A stretch of DNA of 9,666 bases from an uncultured Gammaproteobacteria bacterium (GCA_945788675.1 CALZMY010000291.1:1-9666); one strand, 5' to 3'; numbered from the stretch's first letter, positions 1 to 7,828 are shown. Notes: generated by a model not told the origin, from the sequence alone. Program-made: numbers and translations.

Positions 1-453
1 GAATTAGCACTGTGCCGCCGCTATCTCAATATCGAAAAATTGCGTCTGGGTGAGCGACTCAATGTCCGCTGGAAGATTGGCGAACTCCCTGCAGCGGCCA
101 CCGTGCCGTCATTAACCCTGCAACCACTGCTCGAAAATGCCGTCTATCACGGCATCGAGCCGCGACAGCAACCAGGTACCATCGAGATCAGCGGCCACCA
201 TCGCGATGACGCAATCGAATTTATGATCTGCAATCCCACCCCAAAATTTCGCTCAAACCACCGTAATAGCAACCACATGGCACTGGACAACATCCGCGAA
301 CGCCTCAAGGCAACCTACGGCAGCGAAGCGTCACTGCTCACTGAAACCATCGATGATCGATATTACGTCGCCATCCGCATCCCCTTCGTCCCCACTCAAC
401 AACCAGCTAGCGCTGGGGATCAATCCGGGAGTCAGTCAGGGCGCCAACCATGA
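1..453 (+). CDS. algZ: Sensor histidine kinase, AlgZ/FimS (LytS-type), 3' end only
   Basis: The reading frame is open from base 1, so the gene starts outside the window and only the last 150 residues are visible. The fragment begins with ELALCRRYLNIEKLRLGERL, the segment that follows the phospho-acceptor histidine region in LytS/AlgZ-type kinases. An N box (LQPLLENAVYHGIEP, Asn codon at 136-138) and a late NHMALDNIRERL motif mark the ATP-binding domain. I do not see the glycine-rich DxGxG motif of orthodox kinases between them, which fits the unorthodox AlgZ/FimS group. Its stop overlaps the algR start by 4 bases, so the two are probably translationally coupled as a two-component pair. The family is membrane-bound and signals to an AlgR-like regulator. 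The assignment rests on motifs plus the following algR and hem genes. The membrane part is not in the window. Confidence 0.88.
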   Translation, partial: ELALCRRYLNIEKLRLGERLNVRWKIGELPAAATVPSLTLQPLLENAVYHGIEPRQQPGTIEISGHHRDDAIEFMICNPTPKFRSNHRNSNHMALDNIRERLKATYGSEASLLTETIDDRYYVAIRIPFVPTQQPASAGDQSGSQSGRQP

Positions 454-1196
454 ATATTCTGATCACCGATGATGAACCGCTCGCACGCGACCGCCTGCGC
501 AGCCTGATCGAAGAACTTGATGAAGGTAATGTCGTCGGTGAAGCCGCCAACGGCAAAGAGGCGTTGCAGCAGTGCAATCGCCTGCAACCCGATGTCCTCC
601 TGCTCGACATTCGCATGCCGGAAATGGACGGCATCGAAGCGGCGTTGCACCTTGCCAACCTCGAACAACCACCGGCAGTGATCTTCACCACTGCCTATGG
701 CGACCATGCGCTGGCTGCATTTGAGGCGCACGCAGTTGATTATCTACTCAAACCGATCCGTAAAGTGCGCCTGCAGGAGGCACTGGAAAAGACGCAAAAG
801 CTCAACCGCGCACAGTTGCAATCACTGCAACAGGCCGATGACCCAGGCGCCATGCGCAGCCACATCAGTGCGCGGGTACGTGAGACCATTCAGCTCATCC
901 CCATTGAAGAGGTGCTCTACTTCCGCGCCGACCACAAATATGTCACTGTGCGACACCTGCATGGCGAGGTGTTGATCGAAGAGCCACTCAAGGCACTGGA
1001 ACGAGAATTCTCCTCGCTGACGCTTCGAATACACCGTAACACTCTGATTTTAAAAAAACACCTTGGCGGCATAGGAAAAGACAGCGAAGGCCACGCACAG
1101 CTCCTGCTACGCGGCTGTGATGAGCCACTGGCAATCAGCCGACGCCACCTGAGTGAAATCAAACAGCTGCTGAAACGGCTCAGCCAGCATCCCTGA
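450..1196 (+). CDS. algR: LytTR-family response regulator AlgR
   Basis: The protein has 248 aa, the usual length for AlgR. Residues 1-115 form a receiver domain: acidic pocket D7/D8, predicted phospho-acceptor D53 in LLLDIRMPEMDG, T80/T81 in the switch region and K101 in LLKPI. Residues from about 140 to 243 form a LytTR DNA-binding domain with the typical RIHRNTLI and LAISRRHLSEIK segments. The ATG lies within the end of the kinase gene (ATGA overlap), and no other start fits the family N-terminus better. AlgR in pseudomonads controls alginate, twitching motility and other surface traits. The target genes here are unknown. The kinase partner is encoded just upstream and the heme genes follow, as in Pseudomonas. 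Confidence 0.93.
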   Translation: MNILITDDEPLARDRLRSLIEELDEGNVVGEAANGKEALQQCNRLQPDVLLLDIRMPEMDGIEAALHLANLEQPPAVIFTTAYGDHALAAFEAHAVDYLLKPIRKVRLQEALEKTQKLNRAQLQSLQQADDPGAMRSHISARVRETIQLIPIEEVLYFRADHKYVTVRHLHGEVLIEEPLKALEREFSSLTLRIHRNTLILKKHLGGIGKDSEGHAQLLLRGCDEPLAISRRHLSEIKQLLKRLSQHP

Positions 1197-1290
1197 GCAG
1201 CAAACGAACACGCTCAACCACCCTTTTTTATTTGCCTCCAGCCACCGCAGGCCGTAGCATTACGCCCTCGTCGGGGGAAACCCTGTCACA

Positions 1291-1296
1291 TATAAT
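1291..1296 (+). promoter_or_regulatory. Candidate -10 box of the hemC promoter
   Basis: A perfect TATAAT lies 34 bases upstream of the chosen hemC ATG, in the 134-base gap after algR. The expected -35 position (around 1268-1273) reads TCGTCG and is a poor match, so activity may depend on an activator. It is the only consensus-like box in the gap and would drive the hemC-hemD-hemX-hemY genes. Confidence 0.45.
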
Positions 1297-1330
1297 AGAG
1301 TCAGCGCTGAAAACGGGAAGTTATACTAAG

Positions 1331-2263
1331 ATGTCCAACAATCGAATCGTGATCGCCACACGCCAAAGCCCACTTGCCCTGTGGCAGGCAGAACATGTCC
1401 AACGACGCCTGCGCGAGGCCCATCCCGGCCTTGAGGTCGAACTCCTCAAGATGACGACCCAGGGGGACAAAATCCTCGACACCCCACTCGCCAAGATCGG
1501 TGGCAAAGGGCTGTTTGTTAAAGAGCTGGAAGAGGGACTGCTGGATGGGCGTGCCGATATCGCCGTTCACTCGATGAAAGATGTCCCGGTGGAACTGCCC
1601 GACGGCCTGTACCTGCCGGTGATCCTCAACCGCGAAGATCCACGCGATGCTTTTGTCTCCAATAAATATAGCTCATTTGAGGCGCTGCCGCAGGGCGCAC
1701 GTCTCGGCACCTCCAGCCTGCGTCGCCAGTGCCAGCTCAGCGCACTGCGACCAGACCTTGAAGTGATCAGCCTGCGCGGTAATGTTGGCACTCGCCTGAG
1801 AAAGCTCGATGAGGGTGAGTATGACGCCATCATCCTCGCCGCTGCCGGACTGATGCGACTGGAACTGAGCGAGCGTATCACCGCCAAAATCTCGCCTGAC
1901 ACCTGTCTGCCTGCGATGGGTCAGGGCGCTGTCGGCATTGAATGTCGCAGCGATGATCCACGGGTCAACGACCTGATCAGCGTACTCAATGATGAACCGA
2001 CCCACATCCGCGTCGCCGCCGAGCGCGCCCTGAATCATCGCCTCGAAGGGGGCTGTCAGGTACCGATTGGGGGGCATGCCGAAATCGATGGCAATACACT
2101 ACGCCTGCGCGGGCTAGTGGGCGCCCCTGACGGCAGCGAGATGATTCGCGGCGAGGTCAGCGGCACGCTGGAAGAGGCCGAAAAGCTGGGCCTCGAACTT
2201 GCCGACGACCTGCTGTCACGCGGCGCCGACCGAATCCTCAAAGAGGTCTATGCCAACCGCTAG
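1331..2263 (+). CDS. hemC: Hydroxymethylbilane synthase (porphobilinogen deaminase)
   Basis: HemC joins four porphobilinogen molecules into the linear tetrapyrrole hydroxymethylbilane, in the cytoplasm, using a covalently held dipyrromethane cofactor. The product has 310 aa, the normal length. The cofactor cysteine is C242 in EGGCQVPIGG and the catalytic aspartate is D84 in HSMKDVP. Arginines R11, R131, R132, R149, R155 and R176 fall at the positions known from the E. coli enzyme. The frame is open further upstream (to 1232), but the ATG at 1331 gives the standard N-terminus (MSNNRIVIATRQSPLALWQ). GGAAG at 1316-1320 is a possible ribosome site, although rather far away (10 bases). The gene overlaps hemD by 14 bases. 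Function is very secure. Confidence 0.97.
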   Translation: MSNNRIVIATRQSPLALWQAEHVQRRLREAHPGLEVELLKMTTQGDKILDTPLAKIGGKGLFVKELEEGLLDGRADIAVHSMKDVPVELPDGLYLPVILNREDPRDAFVSNKYSSFEALPQGARLGTSSLRRQCQLSALRPDLEVISLRGNVGTRLRKLDEGEYDAIILAAAGLMRLELSERITAKISPDTCLPAMGQGAVGIECRSDDPRVNDLISVLNDEPTHIRVAAERALNHRLEGGCQVPIGGHAEIDGNTLRLRGLVGAPDGSEMIRGEVSGTLEEAEKLGLELADDLLSRGADRILKEVYANR

Positions 2264-3068
2264 TCCTCAAAGGGCGCTAGATCAATTGCGGGTAGTTGTA
2301 ACACGGCCCGCACATCAAGCAGAGCGCCTGTGCCACCTGATTGAACAGGCGGGTGGGATTGCGCTCCGACTCCCGGTCATCGAGATTGCCGCCCCGACAG
2401 ATATTCAGACTGCTCAAGATAAATTAGGTCAGCTAAAAAATTTTAGCCTCGCTATATTTACCAGCGCCAATGCCGTTGAATGGCTGTTTCGACTCGTCCC
2501 ACCAACGTTCAGCTGGCCTGACCATGTGCGGGTTGCCGCCATCGGCAAACGCACTGCCAGCCTCCTCAAAGCACACGCCATCGCTGTAGATATCACTCCA
2601 GAGCAAGGGTTTAATAGCGAATCACTGCTACAGACTGACGCCATGAGATCAATCTCAGGCAAGCAAATCGTGCTCTTCAAAGGTGAAGGTGGGCGCACAC
2701 TGCTTGCCACGACACTGACCCAACGTGGTGCAACAGTGGAGAACATCGACCTTTATCAGCGAAAAAGACCAAATGATGGACTCAGGAATATACAGCAGGC
2801 GGGAAAATCCGGTAATATCGACCTCTTCGTTGTCACGAGCAATGAAGGGCTACACAACCTGTTTGAGATGGCCACCGCAGAAGAACGAGAATGGCTACTC
2901 AAAACACCTCTGGCAGTCATCAGCGAGCGAACGGCTCAGCTTGCCAGAACATTGGGATTCAGTCATGAACCGCTGGTGGCGCATGAAGCTAGCGACGAGG
3001 GTTTACTGGATAGTGTCGAACAGTGGTATGCTGATCGGTCCCGGAGGGGAATTCAGCGGGGGGAGTAA
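2250..3068 (+). CDS. hemD: Uroporphyrinogen-III synthase
   Basis: HemD closes and inverts ring D of hydroxymethylbilane to give uroporphyrinogen III, the branch point to heme, siroheme and cobalamin. The protein has 272 aa and the usual two-lobed pattern: LRVVVTRPAHQAERL at the N-terminus, LAIFTSANAVEWLF and VAAIGKRTASLL in the first half, then GKQIVLFKGEGGRTLLATTL, LFVVTSNEGLHNLFEM and a C-terminal ASDEGLLDSVEQW. The family is weakly conserved in sequence, so position after hemC is important support. ATG 2250 lies inside the hemC end (14-base overlap) with AGAGG just upstream. The frame is open from 2199, but that earlier start would extend deep into hemC. The stop codon lies inside the 20-bp tandem repeat that precedes hemX. 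Confidence 0.94.
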   Translation: MPTASPQRALDQLRVVVTRPAHQAERLCHLIEQAGGIALRLPVIEIAAPTDIQTAQDKLGQLKNFSLAIFTSANAVEWLFRLVPPTFSWPDHVRVAAIGKRTASLLKAHAIAVDITPEQGFNSESLLQTDAMRSISGKQIVLFKGEGGRTLLATTLTQRGATVENIDLYQRKRPNDGLRNIQQAGKSGNIDLFVVTSNEGLHNLFEMATAEEREWLLKTPLAVISERTAQLARTLGFSHEPLVAHEASDEGLLDSVEQWYADRSRRGIQRGE

Positions 3069-3095
3069 GTATGGGGCGGGGGAAGTAAGTATGGG
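3056..3095 (+). repeat. 20-bp tandem duplication of a translation start region
   Basis: Bases 3056-3075 and 3076-3095 are adjacent copies with 19 of 20 identical bases (difference at 3063 G versus 3083 A). Each copy holds a G-rich Shine-Dalgarno stretch, a TAA, two bases and an ATG. In copy 1 the TAA is the hemD stop and the ATG (3071) opens a five-codon frame. In copy 2 the TAA (3086-3088) closes that frame and the ATG (3091) starts hemX. Confidence 0.9.
3071..3088 (+). other. Five-codon minicistron MGRGK between hemD and hemX
   Basis: The duplicated start codon opens a frame that reads M-G-R-G-K and then stops 2 bases before the hemX ATG. It has the same G-rich ribosome site and the same stop-to-start spacing as hemX itself. 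Whether it is translated is not shown. If so, hemX would be reached by two successive stop-restart steps. It may also be a neutral by-product of the duplication. Confidence 0.4.
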
Positions 3096-4488
3096 CGATA
3101 AATCAAAATCGCAAACAAAGCATAATCGAGACAAGCAGGCGCCAGCGAAAAAAGCGCTCGCAGTCTCAAACCAGCCAGCGCAACCGGCACCAGAACAACC
3201 GACACCAGACCAAAAAGGTGGCGGCAAGGGGATCGCAATCGTGGCCATTATCATCGCACTGGGTGCGGCAGGGCTTGGTTATAAGAGCTGGGAAGCAACC
3301 AATAAACTGAATTTACAACTGGCCGATCAGGGCGGACTGATTGAGACCTCCATTAGTAGCGCACTCAAACCAGCCATCGATTCTGTCGGGACCGTTCAGT
3401 CTGACATTGGCTCCGTGCAATCCACTATTAATACCATACAGGGCGAGATCGATAACCTGAAAAATGAGCTAATCTCACTTAAAGGCGACTTCAGCACAAT
3501 TAAAGGTGGGGTAGCGACACTCGAAAGCGCTCAGCAAAGTGGACTCGGCGACATCAATACCAACCTGGGCGAACAGATCCAGAACGTGCAGAGCTTGCAC
3601 GGCTCGCTGGAAGAACAGCAAAAATCACTGCAAGACAACGTTAATGCATTGAACGAAGGGCTTTCCACGCTCAAGTCTGAAGTCCAGGCGGAAGCAGAGA
3701 AAGACAAGATGTCCGCATGGGTACTGGCTGAAGTGGAATATCTGCTACATATCGCTAATAGCCGTCTTAACCTTGAGCATGATGTGGAGGCCGCACTGAC
3801 GGCGCTTAGTGCCGCAGCCAAAAAGCTCAGCGAACTGAACCTGCCCGATCTTGCAGAGATTCAACAGCTGCTCCATAGCGAGATCGAAGCCCTCGATTCC
3901 GTGCCAAAACTCAATCTTCCTGAGATGGCGCAGACGTTAACAACCCTTGGCAGCAACATTGAACAACTCCCCCTGGCCAAGCCCAGTGAGGCCACGCTGG
4001 TCAATGGGAAAAGCGCGGACAGTGAACGCAAACAGTGGGAAATATTAGCCGATCAAGTCTGGACAGCACTCAAGCCACTGGTCACTGTGCGTAATAGTAA
4101 AGACCCAGCAATGGCGCCACTGACACCTGAAAAACAAACTTATCTCACGCAAAACCTGCAGCTGAAGATCGAATCTGCGCGGCTTGCACTACTACGCGCC
4201 GATAACACCATCTTTCATGAAAATCTGAAAATCGTCAATGAATGGGTGTCGCAGTTCTATGACATCGATTCTACTGAAGGCGCTAGCATGATAAGCACAC
4301 TTGACGAACTGCAACAGGCAACCATTGACACTGAACTGCCGGACATTTCAGGTTCACTGAGTGCATTACAGAAATTTATCGCCAGTAAATCATTGAAAGT
4401 ATCCGGAGCGAGCAACAAAGCGCGTTCAACCCTGATACTGGCATCTACAACACCCAACAACGTCTTTACCGACGCTGAAATTCACTAG
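3091..4488 (+). CDS. hemX: HemX family membrane protein of the heme gene cluster
   Basis: The 465-aa protein has a charged, Lys/Gln/Pro-rich N-terminus (1-46), one membrane segment at about 47-64 (IAIVAIIIALGAAGLGY), a long coiled-coil or heptad-rich stretch (about 65-210), and a C-terminal HemX-type domain. Typical family segments are WVLAEVEYLLHIANSRLNLEHDVEAAL, LRLALLR-like SARLALLRADN and the TELPDISGSLSALQKF end. Some databases label HemX as uroporphyrinogen-III C-methyltransferase, but I see no methyltransferase SAM-binding domain, so that name should not be used. The exact role is unknown. It is thought to sit in the inner membrane near heme synthesis. The ATG at 3091 has a strong GGGGGAAG site. 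The frame is open upstream through hemD, which has no significance. hemY follows after 18 bases. Confidence 0.93.
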   Translation: MGDKSKSQTKHNRDKQAPAKKALAVSNQPAQPAPEQPTPDQKGGGKGIAIVAIIIALGAAGLGYKSWEATNKLNLQLADQGGLIETSISSALKPAIDSVGTVQSDIGSVQSTINTIQGEIDNLKNELISLKGDFSTIKGGVATLESAQQSGLGDINTNLGEQIQNVQSLHGSLEEQQKSLQDNVNALNEGLSTLKSEVQAEAEKDKMSAWVLAEVEYLLHIANSRLNLEHDVEAALTALSAAAKKLSELNLPDLAEIQQLLHSEIEALDSVPKLNLPEMAQTLTTLGSNIEQLPLAKPSEATLVNGKSADSERKQWEILADQVWTALKPLVTVRNSKDPAMAPLTPEKQTYLTQNLQLKIESARLALLRADNTIFHENLKIVNEWVSQFYDIDSTEGASMISTLDELQQATIDTELPDISGSLSALQKFIASKSLKVSGASNKARSTLILASTTPNNVFTDAEIH

Positions 4489-4506
4489 TAGTGGAGTGAC
4501 ATACTT

Positions 4507-5784
4507 ATGAAACTATTAATCACAGCTATCATTGCCCTTCTGGCCTCCGTTGCAATAGCGCTATATGCCAAGGATGATCCGGGTTATATCATGATTAACT
4601 ACGGCAGCTGGACCATGGAAGCAAGTCTTGTCCTGGTAATCTCAGCTGGCATAGTCGGCTCTATTATCCTCTACTATTCTATCAAGCTACTGGGCGGCAC
4701 ACTCAAATCACCCCTACGCATACTGGCCTGGCGCGGCAAACGTCAAGAGAGCAAAGCGCGCATGGCCAATGCCCAGGGGATGATCGACCTGGCAGAGGGC
4801 AACTGGAAAAAGGCAGAACAACGCCTGTCACAAAATGCCCAGGCAGGTGAATTACCCGTGCTTAACTTCCTCGGCGCGGCGCGTGCGGCACAGAAGCTAG
4901 GCGCCAAGGACCGCCGTGATCACTACCTCAAAATGGCGCGCGATATCGCCCCCCGTGACAGCATTGCCGTATCACTGACGCAAGCTGAACTGCTAATGGC
5001 TAACGGCCAGCTGGGTGAAGCGGCAGAAAGTCTGAAACTGCTGCGTCAATTTTCACCTAAAAATGAGACCATCCTTAAACTGCTTGCCAAGCTGTATACC
5101 AAGATGGGCGAATGGAACAAGCTCATCGAGCTTCTGCCAGCACTGCGTAAAAATCACGTGCTGACAGACTTCGACCTGGATCGCCTCGAGCAAATGGCCC
5201 ATGCCGAATTGTTGAAATCTGTGTCACATGATGTCAGCCTGCTCAACAGCGCCTGGCACCGCACGCCACGCCGCATCAGAAAACAGGAAAGCGTGTTGCT
5301 CGAATATAGCCACGCGCTCGTGGGGCATGGTGAGGGTCATCAGAGCGAGGAGCTTATCTATCAGGTGCTCAACAACCACTGGAACGATGAGCTCTGCTAT
5401 CTTTACGGCATCATCAAAGGCAACAATCTGGGACGCCAGTATAAAAATGCCGAGAAGCTGCTGCGCAAGCAACGTACCAACCCGGTACTCCTGCTGACAT
5501 TAGGCCGCCTGGCGCTCCGTAGCGGCGACCTGAATAATGCACATAGTTACCTGGAAGCCAGCATGCATGCCGATCCACAACCTGAAACCTGTAAAGAGCT
5601 GGCTGCACTGATGGAAAAAATTGGCGAGCAGGAAAAAGCGATCGAGTACTATCGCGCAGGACTCTCAATGAGCGTCGCACTGCCTGCACAGGCACAACAG
5701 CTATCACTACCTACCAGCAATGAAGTCATAGAAAGTCGTAGTGGAATCCTGCTGGCAGCACAACCCCAGCCCCAGCAGGCGTAA
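4507..5784 (+). CDS. hemY: HemY family TPR membrane protein
   Basis: The 425-aa protein starts with the HemY_N pattern: a first membrane helix at 2-20, a short periplasmic loop with KDDPGYIMINYGSWTMEASL, and a second helix at about 39-58. The rest is helical with tetratricopeptide-like repeats, for example around QGMIDLAEGNWKKAEQRL, LLTLGRLALRSGDLNNAHSYLEASM and LAALMEKIGEQEKAIEYYRAGL. This is the proteobacterial HemY, unrelated to the Bacillus protoporphyrinogen oxidase of the same name. Its molecular role is not settled. Heme-cluster membership and membrane topology suggest a scaffold at the cytoplasmic membrane. A GGAG site lies at 4493-4496. It is the last gene of the unit and converges on the reductase gene. 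Confidence 0.93.
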   Translation: MKLLITAIIALLASVAIALYAKDDPGYIMINYGSWTMEASLVLVISAGIVGSIILYYSIKLLGGTLKSPLRILAWRGKRQESKARMANAQGMIDLAEGNWKKAEQRLSQNAQAGELPVLNFLGAARAAQKLGAKDRRDHYLKMARDIAPRDSIAVSLTQAELLMANGQLGEAAESLKLLRQFSPKNETILKLLAKLYTKMGEWNKLIELLPALRKNHVLTDFDLDRLEQMAHAELLKSVSHDVSLLNSAWHRTPRRIRKQESVLLEYSHALVGHGEGHQSEELIYQVLNNHWNDELCYLYGIIKGNNLGRQYKNAEKLLRKQRTNPVLLLTLGRLALRSGDLNNAHSYLEASMHADPQPETCKELAALMEKIGEQEKAIEYYRAGLSMSVALPAQAQQLSLPTSNEVIESRSGILLAAQPQPQQA

Positions 5785-5793
5785 CAACAAAAC

Positions 5794-5824
5794 TCAGCTG
5801 CGATCAGGTTCCTGTCGCAGCTGA
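5794..5824. terminator. Bidirectional terminator between hemY and the reductase gene
   Basis: A perfect 10-bp stem (TCAGCTGCGA at 5794-5803, TCGCAGCTGA at 5815-5824) encloses an 11-base loop in which CAG/CTG can pair further. On the plus strand it is followed by ATCTTTT. On the minus strand it is followed by AGTTTTGTTGTT. The right arm and loop also encode the last residues and stop of the reductase gene, so terminator and coding end overlap. Confidence 0.75.
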
Positions 5825-6832
5825 ATCTTTTGCAAATTCAAACGCGTCGTAAAAGAAGTTCTCCTCAGACAACCCCTGTGCACAAAAGGCCTCACGCGCC
5901 GCCGCCACCATTACCGGTGGACCTCCTGCATAGACATCATAGCCACTCAGGTCTGGAAAATCGTCCAGTACAGCCTGGTGCACATAACCGTGACGCCCCT
6001 GCCAGCCATCAGCCTCATTCGCGTCTGAGAGCACCGGCACATAGTTAAGCACGCCACGCTCCGCCCATGCCTGCGGCATTTCATTAAGGTAGAGATCAAT
6101 CTCGGCACGTGCACCCCAGTAAAGGAACATGGGTCGCGTAATTTTCTCCGCCATTGCGTGTTCAATGATGCCCTTTATCGGCGCAAAGCCTGTCCCACCC
6201 GCCACAAAGATAATAGGCCGAAGCGACTCCTCTCTGAGGTAAAAACCACCCAACGGCCCTTCGATACGCAGCATCTCTTTCTCCTGCATATCGCGAAAGA
6301 CATGATCGGTGAATTCACCGCCATCAATATATCTAATATGCAGCTCGATCAAGTCATCGTCGTGCGGCGCATTGGCGAGTGAAAAACTACGACGACGACC
6401 ATCGCGCAGCAAGATATCAATATACTGACCGGCAAAAAATTGCATCCGGGTGGACTCCGGCAGTTTGAGATAGACACGCATGACATCCGGCGCCAACTTA
6501 TCCAACCCCACCACTCGCACTGGGTACTGCTCAACTTTAATCTCTTTCGATGAAGCGATCTCATCCACCGCAATTGTCAGATCACTACGTGGCTCGGCAC
6601 CACAAAAGAGCACCATGCCCGCTGCCATTTCAGCCTCAGAGAGCGCCTCAGGTTCAAGATCCTCATAACTGATCTCACCCTCCAGTAAGCGCCCTTTACA
6701 GGCACCACACACGGCGTTACGACAACCATAAGAAAGATTAATGCCATTGCGCAACGCAGCATCGAGTATGCTTTCACCCTCTTCAGCCTCAAACGCCTTT
6801 TCAGACGGGCTGATAACAATTTTAAAACCCAT
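5804..6832 (-). CDS. 2Fe-2S/FAD-dependent NAD(P)H oxidoreductase (CDP-6-deoxy-glucoseen reductase-like)
   Basis: The 342-aa protein is a plant-ferredoxin domain fused to a ferredoxin-reductase module. Residues 1-90 carry the 2Fe-2S ligands C37, C42, C45 (SYGCRNAVCGACKG) and C77 (LFCGAEP). Residues 100-200 form the FAD domain with RSFSLANAP at 148-156 (RxxS flavin motif). Residues 205-335 form the NAD(P) domain with AGGTGFAPIKG at 211-221, the YAGGPPVMV segment and the terminal FFYDAFEF. The same layout occurs in CDP-6-deoxy-delta-3,4-glucoseen reductase (AscD) and in oxygenase reductase subunits. No sugar-synthesis or oxygenase partner gene is nearby, so the electron acceptor is unknown. In many gammaproteobacteria it stands as a single housekeeping gene. 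The ATG at 6832 gives the expected N-terminus, and an AGGG site lies 7-8 bases upstream. Confidence 0.9.
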   Translation of the reverse strand: MGFKIVISPSEKAFEAEEGESILDAALRNGINLSYGCRNAVCGACKGRLLEGEISYEDLEPEALSEAEMAAGMVLFCGAEPRSDLTIAVDEIASSKEIKVEQYPVRVVGLDKLAPDVMRVYLKLPESTRMQFFAGQYIDILLRDGRRRSFSLANAPHDDDLIELHIRYIDGGEFTDHVFRDMQEKEMLRIEGPLGGFYLREESLRPIIFVAGGTGFAPIKGIIEHAMAEKITRPMFLYWGARAEIDLYLNEMPQAWAERGVLNYVPVLSDANEADGWQGRHGYVHQAVLDDFPDLSGYDVYAGGPPVMVAAAREAFCAQGLSEENFFYDAFEFAKDSAATGT

Positions 6833-6857
6833 TAAACTACCCTGATCTATATGATTA

Positions 6858-6869
6858 ACAATGCATTGT
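6858..6869. promoter_or_regulatory. 12-bp perfect palindrome in a divergent promoter region
   Basis: ACAATGCATTGT is a perfect inverted repeat in the middle of the 65-bp gap between the divergent reductase and SDR genes. A possible plus-strand -35 box TTAACA (6855-6860) overlaps its left end and a weak -10-like TTCTAT lies 17 bases further at 6878-6883. A dimeric regulator or simple AT-rich chance palindrome are both possible. Confidence 0.35.
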
Positions 6870-6897
6870 CCTTTATTTTCTATGGCAGAAAAACCCT

Positions 6898-7794
6898 ATG
6901 TTAAATAATATTATTATCGGCTGTGGCGATATTGGCAGGCGTGTCGGGCTGCAACTACTACAACAGCAACACACTGTCACTGCCGTGGTGCGCTCAGATG
7001 CGAGTGCTACTCAACTGAATAAACTCGGATTGACTGCCTCCGTCTCAGACCTCGACGCTCCACCATTGACGCTACCTTCCATCACCCCAGACACCCTCAT
7101 CTTCTATTTCGCACCGCCTCCTGAGGGTGGTGAACACGACCAGCGCATGTTGAACTTCCTACAGGCTCTCGAGGCCAGTGGCACCTGCCCTGCAAAAATT
7201 GTCTATATCAGCACGACGGCGGTATACGGCGAATCTGGCGGTGGCTGGATTGATGAGCAGAGCCCGGCCCGGCCTGTCACCGCGCGGGGTAAACGACGCC
7301 TCGACGCTGAATCACAACTCATCGATTTTCAGAGTCGCTATCCAGTGGCAGTGACTATCCTCAGGGTCGCCGGGATCTATAGCGCCAAGCGCCTCCCCTT
7401 TCAGCAGATCAAGGCAGGCAGGCCGATCCTGAAACTGGATATCGCCCCTTTCTCCAATCGTATTCACGCCATCGACCTCGCCGAAATCTGTATTGCAGCT
7501 GCTCGTAGTAACACCAAACCGCTCACTATCTTTAATGTCAGCGATGGCAATCCAGGTTCCATCTCACAGTATTACCGAGAAGTTGCACTCACCTTTAATC
7601 TGCCAGCCCCACCTGAAATCACATGGGAAGCGGCCCAACAGCAGCTTAGCCCCGCCATGTTGAGCTACCTGAGGGAATCAAAACGGATCGATAGCCGTCT
7701 ATTAACAACGGAGCTAGCCATTTCATTACGCTACCCTACGCTCGAAGCTGGGCTCAGACAATGTGCAGAAGAGCTAAACAACCCTCTTGATTAG
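6898..7794 (+). CDS. Atypical short-chain dehydrogenase/NAD(P)-binding epimerase-like protein (YeeZ-like)
   Basis: The 298-aa protein has a Rossmann fold at the N-terminus with the dinucleotide loop GCGDIGRRVG (8-17). It also carries the strand motif KIVYISTTAVYGESGGGWIDEQSPARPVT (100-128), typical of extended/atypical SDR proteins such as E. coli YeeZ. The usual YxxxK catalytic pair reads T128-A-R-G-K132, so the tyrosine is missing while the lysine is kept. RVAGIY (156-161) and RIHAIDLA (188-195) match the substrate-side motifs of the family. It may bind NAD(P) without classical epimerase chemistry. The substrate is unknown. No clear Shine-Dalgarno site precedes the ATG, and the possible promoter lies so close that the message could be nearly leaderless. 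It shares a 65-bp divergent region with the reductase. Confidence 0.85.
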   Translation: MLNNIIIGCGDIGRRVGLQLLQQQHTVTAVVRSDASATQLNKLGLTASVSDLDAPPLTLPSITPDTLIFYFAPPPEGGEHDQRMLNFLQALEASGTCPAKIVYISTTAVYGESGGGWIDEQSPARPVTARGKRRLDAESQLIDFQSRYPVAVTILRVAGIYSAKRLPFQQIKAGRPILKLDIAPFSNRIHAIDLAEICIAAARSNTKPLTIFNVSDGNPGSISQYYREVALTFNLPAPPEITWEAAQQQLSPAMLSYLRESKRIDSRLLTTELAISLRYPTLEAGLRQCAEELNNPLD

Positions 7795-7828
7795 TGTTTT
7801 ACGGCACTCGGTCAGTAGTACCAAAATA

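Noticed and set aside
1178..1229. Rho-independent terminator after algR
   Set aside because: GCTCAG (1178-1183) and CTGAGC (1193-1198) pair perfectly, but the stem is short and the T6 run lies about 25 bases further, too far for a normal terminator.
1232..1330. Longer N-terminus for HemC
   Set aside because: The extra 33 codons include the candidate -10 box and do not resemble HemC, which begins normally at 1331.
2725..3090. Upstream extension of the hemX frame through hemD
   Set aside because: The frame happens to be open, but the translated stretch does not look like HemX and the ATG at 3091 has the strong ribosome site and family-like N-terminus.
6882..6908. Eight-codon frame overlapping the SDR start
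   Set aside because: It is very short, has no ribosome site and no sign of leader-peptide function.
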